Source: Thiomicrorhabdus sp. 6S3-12 (GTDB taxonomy: Bacteria > Pseudomonadota > Gammaproteobacteria > Thiomicrospirales > Thiomicrospiraceae). From it: a DNA stretch of 64,000 nucleotides. Below the pieces are notes generated by a model. That model had not been told where the DNA came from. It saw only the letters and a program-made list of their open reading frames with translations, and did not search any database. The stretch spans positions 1-64,000 of the forward strand of contig NZ_JAGETW010000008.1 of the NCBI RefSeq assembly GCF_017571475.1, in the 5' to 3' direction. The stretch's first letter is position 1, and every line of letters starts with the position of its first letter. This document shows, one piece after another, positions 34,644-43,256 of this stretch. A program made the position numbers and the translations under genes.

Positions 34644-34677
34644 ACCTATTTTTGATGTAAATAGGTATTTTTATACC
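34644..34677. promoter_or_regulatory. overlapping palindromes upstream of the WYL gene
   Basis: ACCTATTT (34644-34651) and AAATAGGT (34659-34666) form a dyad with a 7-bp centre. GGTAT-TTTT-ATACC (34664-34677) overlaps its end. They lie directly before the WYL start codon, a place suited to autoregulation, and could also act on the divergent antiporter gene. Confidence 0.5.
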
Positions 34678-34853
34678 AACAATACTGAAATTTACCAACA
34701 AAAAATAACTTTTTTGCTGTTTTTTAGAATGTTCGTCACTCATCCCATGCGCAAACAACGCAAGCTATCCAAGCTTCCCACAACTTGTCCACACAGGCGT
34801 TTGAGCTTGCAGTAAACTGGGCAAAAATTGTGATGGTGAGCGGGGAGAGAATA

Positions 34854-36053
34854 TTGCATCAGGGAAACGATTCAATCGCGCTGATTCTGTTAACTTTCGG
34901 CGGACTGTTTATTATCGGATTGATTGCCGACCTTCTGGGACGGCATACGCCTTTACCGAGGGTGACGCTACTCATTCTGACCGGGTTTGTAATTGGGCCT
35001 TCGGCTTTGAACTGGTTGCCGCCCTTTATTCAGGACTGGTTTCCGATTCTGACCAATATCGCTCTGTCGATTATCGGCTTTGAGCTTGGAAAAAACCTGA
35101 CCAAACAGAAACTGACAACCATGGGCAGACCAATTTTGGGCATCTCGCTCTCCGTCATGTTCATGACCGCCCTACTGATGTTTGCCGGCCTGTATCTTTT
35201 GGGTGTTCCGATTGAGATCGCCTTAATTCTGGCGGGAATCGCTCCGGCAACCGCTCCGGCGCCTGTGGTGGATGTCGTCAGCGAACTGAATGCTAAAGGC
35301 AGTTATACGGATACTTTGCTGGGAATTGTCGCCATTGACGATGCCTGGGGCATGCTGCTGTTTAGTCTGCTTCTGGTTGTAGCGGCGATTTCGACCGGCA
35401 ACGGCGACGCTTATAGCAGCTTACATGACGGTTTATGGGAAATCTTCGGTGCCGTTCTGCTCGGTCTGCTTCTCGGCTTTCCGATGGCCTTTATCGGCAG
35501 TCACATCTATCCCGGAAAAGCGACTCAGGCAGAAGCGCTGGGGATCGTTCTACTGTGTGCCGGCGCCGCACTTTATCTTGAAGTTTCCTATATTCTTTCG
35601 GCCATGGTGATGGGCACAATCGTAGCGAATTTCAGTCAGAATCATCAGGAGCGGCCATTTGAAGAACTTGAGGCGATTCAATGGCCATTGCTCATTCTAT
35701 TTTTCCTTTTGGCCGGCTCATCCCTTCATCTGCAATCCTTGTGGCAGGCGGGCTTGATCGGATTCGCCTACCTTATCCTGAGAATTTTCGGCCGTCTTTC
35801 AGGCTCATGGATCGGCGCGACCTGGGCGGGTTGCAGAAACCCTAACTATCACTGGATGGGACTGGCCATGCTGCCGCATGCCGGTGTACCGATCGGGATG
35901 ACGCTGCTGGCAGCGCAGCACTTTCCGGAACACGAGAAACATCTGCTGGCGGTGATTCTCGGGGTAACGGTAATCTTTGAACTGATCGGACCGGCGATCA
36001 CCCGACACATGATCCGTCAGGCGGGCGAAGCGAAATTAATGCCCTACAAATGA
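34854..36053 (+). CDS. cation/proton antiporter (CPA family)
   Basis: 399 residues from TTG 34854, favoured because GGGGAG lies 6 nt upstream; ATG 34833 and TTG 34785 are longer options with poorer sites. About twelve hydrophobic helices begin at SIALILLTFGG. The CPA-type core is seen in TLLILTGFVIGPSALNWLPP and in IVAIDDAWGMLLFS, which carries the paired Asp residues of the ion site. No C-terminal regulatory domain is present. Likely a Na+ or K+/H+ exchanger of the inner membrane. Confidence 0.82.
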   Translation: MHQGNDSIALILLTFGGLFIIGLIADLLGRHTPLPRVTLLILTGFVIGPSALNWLPPFIQDWFPILTNIALSIIGFELGKNLTKQKLTTMGRPILGISLSVMFMTALLMFAGLYLLGVPIEIALILAGIAPATAPAPVVDVVSELNAKGSYTDTLLGIVAIDDAWGMLLFSLLLVVAAISTGNGDAYSSLHDGLWEIFGAVLLGLLLGFPMAFIGSHIYPGKATQAEALGIVLLCAGAALYLEVSYILSAMVMGTIVANFSQNHQERPFEELEAIQWPLLILFFLLAGSSLHLQSLWQAGLIGFAYLILRIFGRLSGSWIGATWAGCRNPNYHWMGLAMLPHAGVPIGMTLLAAQHFPEHEKHLLAVILGVTVIFELIGPAITRHMIRQAGEAKLMPYK

Positions 36054-36173
36054 GTGCAAGCCGGGCTTTATCACTCGGCTATATTCGCATCAATCAATTT
36101 TTCGTATTTGCTTAAACATAAGCAATCGGTTGCAATAACGCTCTATTTCATTGGAAAAGCGACGGATTGCCCT

Positions 36174-36998
36174 ATGATTACCATTACCTGCCTGGTCGAA
36201 AACTCCGTTAAACTCAGCTCCCGGTTATGGGGCGAGCACGGTATGTCGATACTGATTGAAACGCCGCAGGCTACGGTGCTTTTCGATACCGGGCAGTCCG
36301 GAACGGTTCTTCTGCACAACCTGCAGGAGATGCAAATCGATCCGCAAAAAATCGAACAGATTGTGCTCAGCCATGGACACTATGATCATACCGGAGGGCT
36401 GAAAATGCTGTTTGATCAAATCGGTACGCGTCCGGTACATGCTCATCCGGATATGTTCCGCGAACGCTTCAGCGAAACGCCTGACGGCAAACTCAAACCG
36501 GTTTCCGCGCCTGTCGAATACCGCAACGAGCCTTTTTGGCAGCTTACAGACAAACCGGTCGAAGTTGCCCCAGGGATTTTCACCACCGGCGAAGTCCCGA
36601 AAGAAACGCCTCTGGAAGATCATGGCGACGAGCGTCTAAAAATTTATGCCGAGGACGGCAAGACCTTGATCAAGGATCCGATCAAAGACGATATGAGTCT
36701 GGTAGTGAAAAGCGACCTTGGGTTGATCGTTCTTTTGGGATGCTGTCATGCAGGCGTAATCAACACTCTGAACCTGATCAGGAGACAGTTCCCAGGCGAG
36801 AAGATTCACGCGGTAATGGGTGGAACACATCTGGCAAAGGCGACCGAAGAACGATTGCTGGCCACGGAAGAAACTCTACAGAAAGTGCCTAATATCGGTC
36901 TTTCGCATTGCACCGGCCCGAAAGTTATCGCGCGCTTTCTAAGCCGCTACCCGCAACGGGCTTTTGTCTTCCAGGCCGGTACGCAACTGCATTTCTAG
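36174..36998 (+). CDS. MBL-fold metallo-hydrolase
   Basis: 274 residues from ATG 36174; the longer frame from 36054 starts directly after the antiporter stop without a good site. The metal motif is LSHGHYDHTGG, with later ligands in LLGCCHAGVINT and MGGTHL. The layout matches the subgroup often annotated as 7,8-dihydropterin-6-methyl-4-aminobenzene-phosphate synthase-like MBL proteins. The real substrate is unknown. Cytosolic; follows the antiporter by 120 bp. Confidence 0.82.
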   Translation: MITITCLVENSVKLSSRLWGEHGMSILIETPQATVLFDTGQSGTVLLHNLQEMQIDPQKIEQIVLSHGHYDHTGGLKMLFDQIGTRPVHAHPDMFRERFSETPDGKLKPVSAPVEYRNEPFWQLTDKPVEVAPGIFTTGEVPKETPLEDHGDERLKIYAEDGKTLIKDPIKDDMSLVVKSDLGLIVLLGCCHAGVINTLNLIRRQFPGEKIHAVMGGTHLAKATEERLLATEETLQKVPNIGLSHCTGPKVIARFLSRYPQRAFVFQAGTQLHF

Positions 36999-37043
36999 TG
37001 CTTCCGGTTTACCGACAGCGTACCCAGGCCTGCGGACCCGCTA

Positions 37044-38036
37044 TCATTGCGGCTTATTGCACACCATTACGGCACGCAAAGGCGCCGGATAACCTTCGAT
37101 AGTTTTATTCGGGTCCTGCGGATCAAGGAAACTCTCCAGCGAGTTCCATTCCATCCAATCCGTAGTACGCTGTTCCTTTGTTGAAGTCTGATCCAGGTCG
37201 ACGCAGCGGACATTCTTGAAGCCGCAGCGGCGCAGCCAGATTTCCAGCTCGGGAACCGATGGCAGGAACCAGACATTGCGCATCTGCGCATAGCGGTCTT
37301 CCGGCACCAGCAGCTGGCCGAAAGATTCCGGAACCACCAGCGTTTCCAGAACCAGCTCTCCGCCCGGCCGCATCTGGTTTTTCAACTCCAGAATATGGTC
37401 GATCGGTGAACGGCGGTGGTACAGCACCCCCATTGAGAAAACCGTATCAAAAGCGCCACCCTTCTGCGACACCGGCAGTTGTTCAAGGGTCAACGGCAGG
37501 AAAAAGCCGGGCTCCTGTTCGCCAATAAAGTGCTTCAATACCAGAAACTGATTCATAAACAGCAGACTCGGATCAACCCCCACCGCCAGCTTCGGCTTCT
37601 CGCCAAGCATACGCCAAAGATGGTAACCGCTACCGCAGCCGATATCGAGTACACGACGACCTTCCAGCGGTGCCAGGTGCGGACGCACCCGTTGCCATTT
37701 CCAATCCGAATGCCATTCGGTGTCGATAAAAATATCGTGGATCGAAAAAGGGCCTTTTCGCCACGGATGGAAAGCGCGCAGTGTCTGCTCAAGTTCCACT
37801 TTCTCATCACTGCTTAATGGCGTTTTATTGCTGACGGCAACCGTATCGGCGTCAAGATCATAATTGTCCGCCTGAGGATAGCCCTTAATTTTTTGCAAAG
37901 CGTCCAACCAGCGCGGCAAATTGCCGTTACCTTCCGGATTCAAGGCTTCTTCGATTAAAGACGGTAACTCCTCTTTCCAGATTTCAAGGCGCGAATCACC
38001 CAGATGCGTCCAGAAAGTATCGTAATGCTGCTTCAC
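37044..38036 (-). CDS. cmoB: tRNA U34 carboxymethyltransferase CmoB
   Basis: 330 residues, the usual size. Family landmarks are RKGPFSIHDIFIDTEWHSDW, the SAM motif VLDIGCGSGYHLWRM, and VFSMGVLYHRRSPIDHI. CmoB transfers a carboxymethyl group from carboxy-SAM to 5-hydroxyuridine at the wobble base, giving cmo5U. Its partner CmoA lies 1.5 kb away on the same strand, with a diguanylate cyclase gene inserted in opposite orientation. A parS-like CACGTG site overlaps the start region. Confidence 0.95.
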   Translation of the reverse strand: MKQHYDTFWTHLGDSRLEIWKEELPSLIEEALNPEGNGNLPRWLDALQKIKGYPQADNYDLDADTVAVSNKTPLSSDEKVELEQTLRAFHPWRKGPFSIHDIFIDTEWHSDWKWQRVRPHLAPLEGRRVLDIGCGSGYHLWRMLGEKPKLAVGVDPSLLFMNQFLVLKHFIGEQEPGFFLPLTLEQLPVSQKGGAFDTVFSMGVLYHRRSPIDHILELKNQMRPGGELVLETLVVPESFGQLLVPEDRYAQMRNVWFLPSVPELEIWLRRCGFKNVRCVDLDQTSTKEQRTTDWMEWNSLESFLDPQDPNKTIEGYPAPLRAVMVCNKPQ

Positions 38037-38044
38037 GTGAAAAC
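38029..38044. promoter_or_regulatory. parS-like 16-mer (13/16)
   Basis: TGCTTCACGTGAAAAC agrees with the parS consensus at 13 of 16 positions. It covers the start codon region of cmoB. Binding by ParB is a guess. Confidence 0.3.
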
Positions 38045-38220
38045 TCCAAGAAACTAATTGATGGCGGCAATTATAAAGCTTCGTCTGCCCTCTCGCATTT
38101 AATTAATTCCGGCTAAGAAAATTCTCAGTTTTCGGTTTTTACGTATAACTAAGAGTGCACTCGCGACAAAATTGTAGGTATGATGAAATTAAGTATGAAT
38201 TTCAATCACGCCTGCAACCG

Positions 38221-39540
38221 ATGTCAGAAAATTACCTTAAAAAAGAGCTCTATAAGCTCGTGCAGACAGACTCGACCATTTTCGAGTTTATTCAGAAAGG
38301 TGCCAGCGACGGCATGTGGTACTGGGATATGGAGCACCCTGAAAACGAGTGGATGAACCCGCAATTCTGGCAGACACTGGGATATGACCCGAGGGAAAAG
38401 CAGCATTCAATCTCAGAGTGGCAAGCGCTTATTTTTCCCGAAGACTTAAAACGTGCCGAAGAACACCTGAGTGAACACCTGCAAAACCCGGATATTCCCT
38501 ATGACCAGGTTTTACGCTACCGGCATGCGGATGGTCATACTGTCTGGGTTCGCTGCCGTGGTATGGCGATTCGAGATGCAAATAACCACCCGTCACGCAT
38601 GCTTGGTGTGCATCACGATATCACTCAACAGATGCAGGCGTTGGAAGAGCTGAGTAGCCTGAGCCAACGCTTCGAAGTCGCGGTCGACTCGGCACAGATC
38701 GGTGTCTGGGATCTTAATATTCAGACTCAAGAACTGCACTGGGATGAGCGAATGTTCCAGCTGTACAAAGTCGATCCGGAAACCTTTTCAAATGGTTATG
38801 AATCCTGGAGCAAAACCGTTCATCCGACCGACTTGGAAAAGGCCGACAAAGCGGTTCAAGAATCAATCGCCAGCGGCAAAAAATATAATCGCGAGTTTCG
38901 TATCATCTGGCCAAATGGAGAAATCCGCCACCTGCATGCTTATGGGAAAATCATCCATAACGCGCAGGGGGAAGCCGAGCGCATGATTGGCGTAAATTTC
39001 GACGTTACCAGAGAAAAACGCCTGCAGGAGAAAATCAATAAACTCGTTATCACCGACTATCTGACCGGCATCGGCAACCGCCGTCACTTTATGAAAGAGG
39101 CCAGCAAGGATATTGCCCGTGCGCAACGTTATTCCATTCCGCTAAGCCTGTTCATTATGGATATAGACGACTTCAAAAAAATTAACGATACCTATGGACA
39201 CGATGTCGGCGATTTAGTCATTAAAAAGGTCGCCACCCTTTGTGCCGGTTTCTTGCGCGAAACAGACCTTTTCTGCCGTTACGGAGGCGAGGAATTCGCC
39301 GGTGTTTTAACGCAAAGCCAGCTCGAAGACGCCGAAGAGGTCTGCGAAAAGCTGCGCCATGCAGTGGCCGCATCACACGTCATCACTCGGGACAATCAAA
39401 CGATCGAATTTACCGTCAGTATCGGCCTCACCCAGCTGGAACAGCACCGAGACGTTCTGGGCGATCTGATTCGCCGCGCGGATCAGGCACTGTATATCGC
39501 CAAAAACAGCGGAAAAAATCAGGTGATCGCCGAGCACTAG
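38221..39540 (+). CDS. PAS-PAS-GGDEF diguanylate cyclase
   Basis: 439 residues from ATG 38221; a GTG at 38155 would add 22 residues, and neither has a clear ribosome site. Two PAS/PAC units (WYWDMEHPENEWMNPQFW and GVWDLNIQTQELHWDERM), each ending in a GVHHDI or GVNFDV motif, precede a GGDEF domain. The active site is RYGGEEFAGVL. An RETD I-site lies five residues before GGEEF, so product inhibition is expected. It makes cyclic di-GMP; no membrane span was seen, so the sensor input is cytosolic. It sits between cmoB and cmoA. Confidence 0.9.
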   Translation: MSENYLKKELYKLVQTDSTIFEFIQKGASDGMWYWDMEHPENEWMNPQFWQTLGYDPREKQHSISEWQALIFPEDLKRAEEHLSEHLQNPDIPYDQVLRYRHADGHTVWVRCRGMAIRDANNHPSRMLGVHHDITQQMQALEELSSLSQRFEVAVDSAQIGVWDLNIQTQELHWDERMFQLYKVDPETFSNGYESWSKTVHPTDLEKADKAVQESIASGKKYNREFRIIWPNGEIRHLHAYGKIIHNAQGEAERMIGVNFDVTREKRLQEKINKLVITDYLTGIGNRRHFMKEASKDIARAQRYSIPLSLFIMDIDDFKKINDTYGHDVGDLVIKKVATLCAGFLRETDLFCRYGGEEFAGVLTQSQLEDAEEVCEKLRHAVAASHVITRDNQTIEFTVSIGLTQLEQHRDVLGDLIRRADQALYIAKNSGKNQVIAEH

Positions 39541-39555
39541 GAGTGCAAACAGCGG

Positions 39556-40302
39556 TTATTCTGCCTTGATCGCCAGAAATGAGGCGAAGTTATACGCCTG
39601 AAACCAGATGCCTGCCGAGTCGAACCCCGCCTGCTGTAAACGATCCAAATGTGTCGCTTCGCTGTCGGAAATCAGCACGTTTTCCAACGAAGAACGTTTC
39701 TGGCTGATTTCCAATTCCGAATAACCGTTGGCACGCTTGAACTGCAGATGCAGGTGTTCGATGCTCTTTTGCAGAGCAGGATCATCAAAATGGATCTTCT
39801 CCGACAGAATCAGAATCCCGCCCGGAACCAACCCCTGGTAGATACGTTTGAGCAAGGTCAAACGCTCCTGCGGATCGATAAACTGCAAGGTGAAATTAAT
39901 CACCACCACCGAGGCATTCTGAATATCGAAATCACACATATCGGCGCAATGCAGTTCGACCGGCACTTCTGAATGAAAAGCGAGTAAATACTCCTGAGCG
40001 CGCTCGACCATCGCCGTAGAGGTATCCAACGCGACAATCGAACAGCCGGAATTTTCATCCAGAGCACGGCGCATCGTTAGAGTCGCCGCACCGAGCGAAC
40101 AACCGAGATCGTAAAGACGGGTATTCGGCTGGGCATGGATTTTGGTCAATTCGCCGATACCGGTCAGGATCGTCTGATAACCCGGAACCGACCGTTGAAT
40201 CATATCCGGAAAGACTGCCACCACCGACTCATCAAACTGGAATGCGCCGACCGCTTCGTGCTGCTGACTGTAAATCGTATCTTTCTGACTGGGTAGTTTC
40301 AT
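39556..40302 (-). CDS. cmoA: carboxy-S-adenosylmethionine synthase CmoA
   Basis: 248 residues. Signature stretches are FQFDESVVAVFPDMIQRSVPGY and LYDLGCSLGAATLTMRRAL, with ERAQEYLLAF and the C-terminal WFQAYNFASFLAIK. CmoA makes carboxy-SAM from SAM and prephenate, the donor used by CmoB for tRNA wobble modification. Together with cmoB and cmoM it completes the mcmo5U34 pathway in this window. Confidence 0.95.
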   Translation of the reverse strand: MKLPSQKDTIYSQQHEAVGAFQFDESVVAVFPDMIQRSVPGYQTILTGIGELTKIHAQPNTRLYDLGCSLGAATLTMRRALDENSGCSIVALDTSTAMVERAQEYLLAFHSEVPVELHCADMCDFDIQNASVVVINFTLQFIDPQERLTLLKRIYQGLVPGGILILSEKIHFDDPALQKSIEHLHLQFKRANGYSELEISQKRSSLENVLISDSEATHLDRLQQAGFDSAGIWFQAYNFASFLAIKAE

Positions 40303-40326
40303 CTCATATCCTATCGAATTCGGGCC

Positions 40327-41205
40327 TTAATAACGCGACGGACGGTTCGCCACCGCTTTCAAGTTCCAGGCATCCGGGGTTTTACTCGATTCAAGCAGGT
40401 TTTCAAAACCGTCGTCCAAATCGGCAAAGAAATCAATGCCGGTGCGGTCTTCAACTTCGTCAACCGACACGACAAAACGCATTAAACTGTCATTCGGTTT
40501 GGCGTTCTGCGGAAAGATGAACGCCAACGCATTGGCCGGCTGTTCATTCGTGCCAGGACGAATCAGAATTTTGTAAAACGCGTCCGGAATCGCGACATTC
40601 GATTTTTGTATCCGCTTAGGCTGATCTGCGAAGATCGGTCCCGTCACTACCCAGAAATCACCGTATTTTTCGGAAAAATCGTTAGCAATCACCTCTTCCA
40701 GACGCTGCCAGGATTTCTGATTCAATTTCGGCGCCTGCGGCGTAATATTGGTCATGGTAAAAGTATCTTGCTGTGCCGAACGCCCGTAACGGCTGGCAAT
40801 CACATAATTCGGTGCCATATGCCCACGATCGTACCCCGAACCGGTGTAATCTTCATGAGTGACACGCGAAAGCGTCAACCACTCGCTGCTGAAACGGCTC
40901 GGGCGTTTTCCCGACTTATATTTTTGTTCGGTCACCTTATAGGTCACCCATAAAGGGTTTTTCAGCCCCTCCGAATACTCGAGCATAAAACCGTCATAGC
41001 GCAGAATATGCGAAAAACCGCTCCCCGGCAGAGCCATTTCGACTTTCGGTACGCCCATATAAGCCATATTCGGGCGCGCGATCTGAGTTTCATAGGCATA
41101 CCAGACACCAAAAGCGACCGGTACCAGAAGCAGGAATTTCGGACGGCGAAGCAAAAAGCGAAACAGAGGACGGATTAAAGTGCGCAGCAGAGAGGAGGTT
41201 TTCAT
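40327..41205 (-). CDS. membrane-anchored DNA/RNA non-specific endonuclease (EndoG/NUC1 type)
   Basis: 292 residues. A hydrophobic N-terminal span near 22-36 (KFLLLVPVAFGVWYAY) with positive charges before it predicts an anchor or signal peptide. The nuclease motif YDRGHMAPNYVI contains the catalytic His, and the metal Asn follows within TMTNITPQAPKLNQKSW. Such enzymes cut DNA and RNA without sequence preference, here on the periplasmic side. It lies 24 bp upstream of cmoA on the same strand, so co-transcription is likely. Confidence 0.85.
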   Translation of the reverse strand: MKTSSLLRTLIRPLFRFLLRRPKFLLLVPVAFGVWYAYETQIARPNMAYMGVPKVEMALPGSGFSHILRYDGFMLEYSEGLKNPLWVTYKVTEQKYKSGKRPSRFSSEWLTLSRVTHEDYTGSGYDRGHMAPNYVIASRYGRSAQQDTFTMTNITPQAPKLNQKSWQRLEEVIANDFSEKYGDFWVVTGPIFADQPKRIQKSNVAIPDAFYKILIRPGTNEQPANALAFIFPQNAKPNDSLMRFVVSVDEVEDRTGIDFFADLDDGFENLLESSKTPDAWNLKAVANRPSRY

Positions 41206-41322
41206 AAGAGGTTAAAACAGCTATTCAACGAAATTGGCGGATATTATAAGAGTTTTTCCCCGTCGCCGACCAGAATCCGCGACTCGACCAAGGGTTTTCG
41301 CATGCCGTATAGAACAATCCGG

Positions 41323-41910
41323 TTACTGACCTTTCTGACCGAGCTGGTACACCTTATCCAACCAGGCTTTTCTCTGCCGTTCGCTTAAATTCTGCACAGC
41401 ACCGATCAGAGTCGAACGAATGGGCGCAAAACCGGAAAAGCTGAGAATATTACGTTCCAGGTTCTTCAAGCTGTGTGCGCGATAAAACCAGCGGTAGACA
41501 AACGCGGGCATTCCCATCGTAACGACAATCCGTGCACTCCGACCAGACAAGAGTTTTTTCGGCCACTGGTTTCTGTCGCCCGTAGAAAGCGCATAGCCCG
41601 GACGCAAAACCTGCTCCCAGAAGCCTTTCAGAATCGCCGGCATGGTTCCGAGCCAGAGCGGATAAAAGATTACGATATGCTCGGCCCATTTGATGATGTC
41701 CTGCGCCCCCTGAATATCGGTTACCGGAGGATGCTTGTCGAACTCTTCCTCACTGGTCAGCAGGGCGAAACTCAATTTGGCGACGGTAATCACCTTGACC
41801 TCATGACCGGCCGCTTCCGCGCCGGCCTTATACGCCTCTGCCAGAGAATAGTTCAGATGACTCTCGCTGGGGTCGGGATGACCCTGAATAATTGCAATCT
41901 TCTTAGACAT
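41323..41910 (-). CDS. NAD(P)H-dependent flavodoxin-fold oxidoreductase
   Basis: 195 residues from ATG 41910 (GGAG 8 nt upstream); the longer frame to 41928 begins with TTG. A flavodoxin-like fold starts IAIIQGHPDPSESHLNYSLAEA. IFYPLWLGTMPAILKGFWEQVL follows, as in the MdaB/NQO1-related quinone reductase group. It probably reduces quinones or related compounds with FMN or FAD. Cytosolic. Confidence 0.82.
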   Translation of the reverse strand: MSKKIAIIQGHPDPSESHLNYSLAEAYKAGAEAAGHEVKVITVAKLSFALLTSEEEFDKHPPVTDIQGAQDIIKWAEHIVIFYPLWLGTMPAILKGFWEQVLRPGYALSTGDRNQWPKKLLSGRSARIVVTMGMPAFVYRWFYRAHSLKNLERNILSFSGFAPIRSTLIGAVQNLSERQRKAWLDKVYQLGQKGQ

Positions 41911-42057
41911 TCGGAATCTCCGGGACAAGCCAGTTAGGTTTCCAGAAACTCCATATTATCATGCGTACAAGGCTCATAAAATACGTTTGGAAGTTGCATG
42001 CCCTGTCCATGCAACCGTCGATGATCCAATGGACGCAAACACAAAAATCCGTAAAGC

Positions 42058-42837
42058 CTAATCAACCCGCTTTGCCAGCAGGTGAATATAGCGCGCCATA
42101 TTGCGGTAGGTCGGTTCGCGGCAATAGCGGTACTCCAATGCCAGCAGATCATCGAGATCGCTTTCGGCAAGCACTTCATGGGTCATGTAATCGTGAAAAA
42201 CACGAATTCCGGTATGCACTTCAATTTCAAACCCCCACTCTTCCAGCCAGCGACAAACCTCTTCGGGAATCTGCGGATTAGGCGGTGTCAGTTTTTTACC
42301 CTTGCCGATATATTCATCATTCATCAGATAAGGAAGTCGCCAACCGCCGCGCAGCGTATTGCGAATCACCACCGAGTTGCGGTTATAAAACAGCAGGGAC
42401 AAATAGCCGCCGGGTTTAACCTTGTCCGCTACGCTCTGCAAAGTCGTTTTGGGTTCAGCCAACCACTCCAGAACCGCATGAAACAGCACCAGATCTTTTG
42501 CTTCAAGCTGCTTCGCCACCTCCTGTGCCGGACCTTCGATAAACTCCGCGCTTAAACCGGCCGCAGAAAAGTTATTTTGCGCGCGCAGCAGCATCTGATG
42601 CGAAAGATCGCATAGAACCGGTTCATGTCCCACTTCCGCTAACCACTGGCTAATCTGCGCAAAACCGCAGCCTGCATCCCAAAACGTCATGCACGGCTTA
42701 GCGCGCAAGTCCGCCAGATCCTCTTTTAACAGCTTGAGGCGCCATTCACCCTTTACGGTGTCGTAGACTTTTTTCTCGAATTTATCGACTAACTTGTCGA
42801 AGTTTCTATCTTTTAAGGCGGTTTTACTCTGGCTCAA
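42058..42837 (-). CDS. cmoM: tRNA cmo5U methyltransferase CmoM-like
   Basis: About 259 residues from a TTG at 42837 with AGGA upstream; the frame is open to 42927, so the start is uncertain. From DRNFDKLVDKFEKKVYDT onward it parallels E. coli CmoM (SmtA). Shared stretches include the SAM motif WDAGCGFAQISQWL, LCDLSHQMLLRA, LFHAVLEWLAEP and TGIRVFHDYM. CmoM methylates cmo5U to its methyl ester (mcmo5U) at the tRNA wobble base. It lies in the same neighbourhood as cmoA and cmoB. Confidence 0.85.
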   Translation of the reverse strand: MSQSKTALKDRNFDKLVDKFEKKVYDTVKGEWRLKLLKEDLADLRAKPCMTFWDAGCGFAQISQWLAEVGHEPVLCDLSHQMLLRAQNNFSAAGLSAEFIEGPAQEVAKQLEAKDLVLFHAVLEWLAEPKTTLQSVADKVKPGGYLSLLFYNRNSVVIRNTLRGGWRLPYLMNDEYIGKGKKLTPPNPQIPEEVCRWLEEWGFEIEVHTGIRVFHDYMTHEVLAESDLDDLLALEYRYCREPTYRNMARYIHLLAKRVD

Positions 42838-43256
42838 GGGAAGATATCCTGTCACAAAAATCGAGCGATGCTCGCGAATTTGAAAAAAGGTTATTGTAAG
42901 ACAAAGCCTGCATTTACGAGAGCACATCGGTACGCGCTCCTTAGGGGCTATACGTACAATTCATTAATTTCTAATATAAAAAAACCGTACGATTTAATTT
43001 AAATATTTGATTTTATTAAAAATGTTTAAAAAGTGTTAAATAGAGTTAAGGCAAGATAAGGTTCATTTTAGATTGCCTTTCTTTAAAAGGCGCGAGCGGG
43101 ATTTATTTCGAGCTTTTACAGAGAACCCCTAAACCACAAACGCCCTAGCCAATCGGGCTATCCCGCACACCAGCACTCAACGGCAAATCAAGTTGAGCCT
43201 GTCTGCATTCAAATGCAAATTAATAAATTTCGATAGAGATCGAAATGGAGGGAACT
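42838..43256. other. AT-rich gap between cmoM and the DUF2189 gene
   Basis: About 330-420 bp without a credible gene. AAGGCAA (43048-43054) and TTGCCTT (43073-43079) form a dyad with an 18-bp centre. TGCATT-CA-AATGCA lies at 43204-43217 and TTTCGAT-AGAG-ATCGAAA at 43228-43245, the last directly before the GGAGGG ribosome site of the DUF2189 gene. The hairpins near the start codon could control translation or bind a regulator. Confidence 0.55.

Noticed and set aside
25418-34700. The cas region as a mobile element with attachment sites.
   Set aside because: It looks somewhat more AT-rich by eye, but no integrase, transposase, tRNA gene or flanking direct repeats were found.
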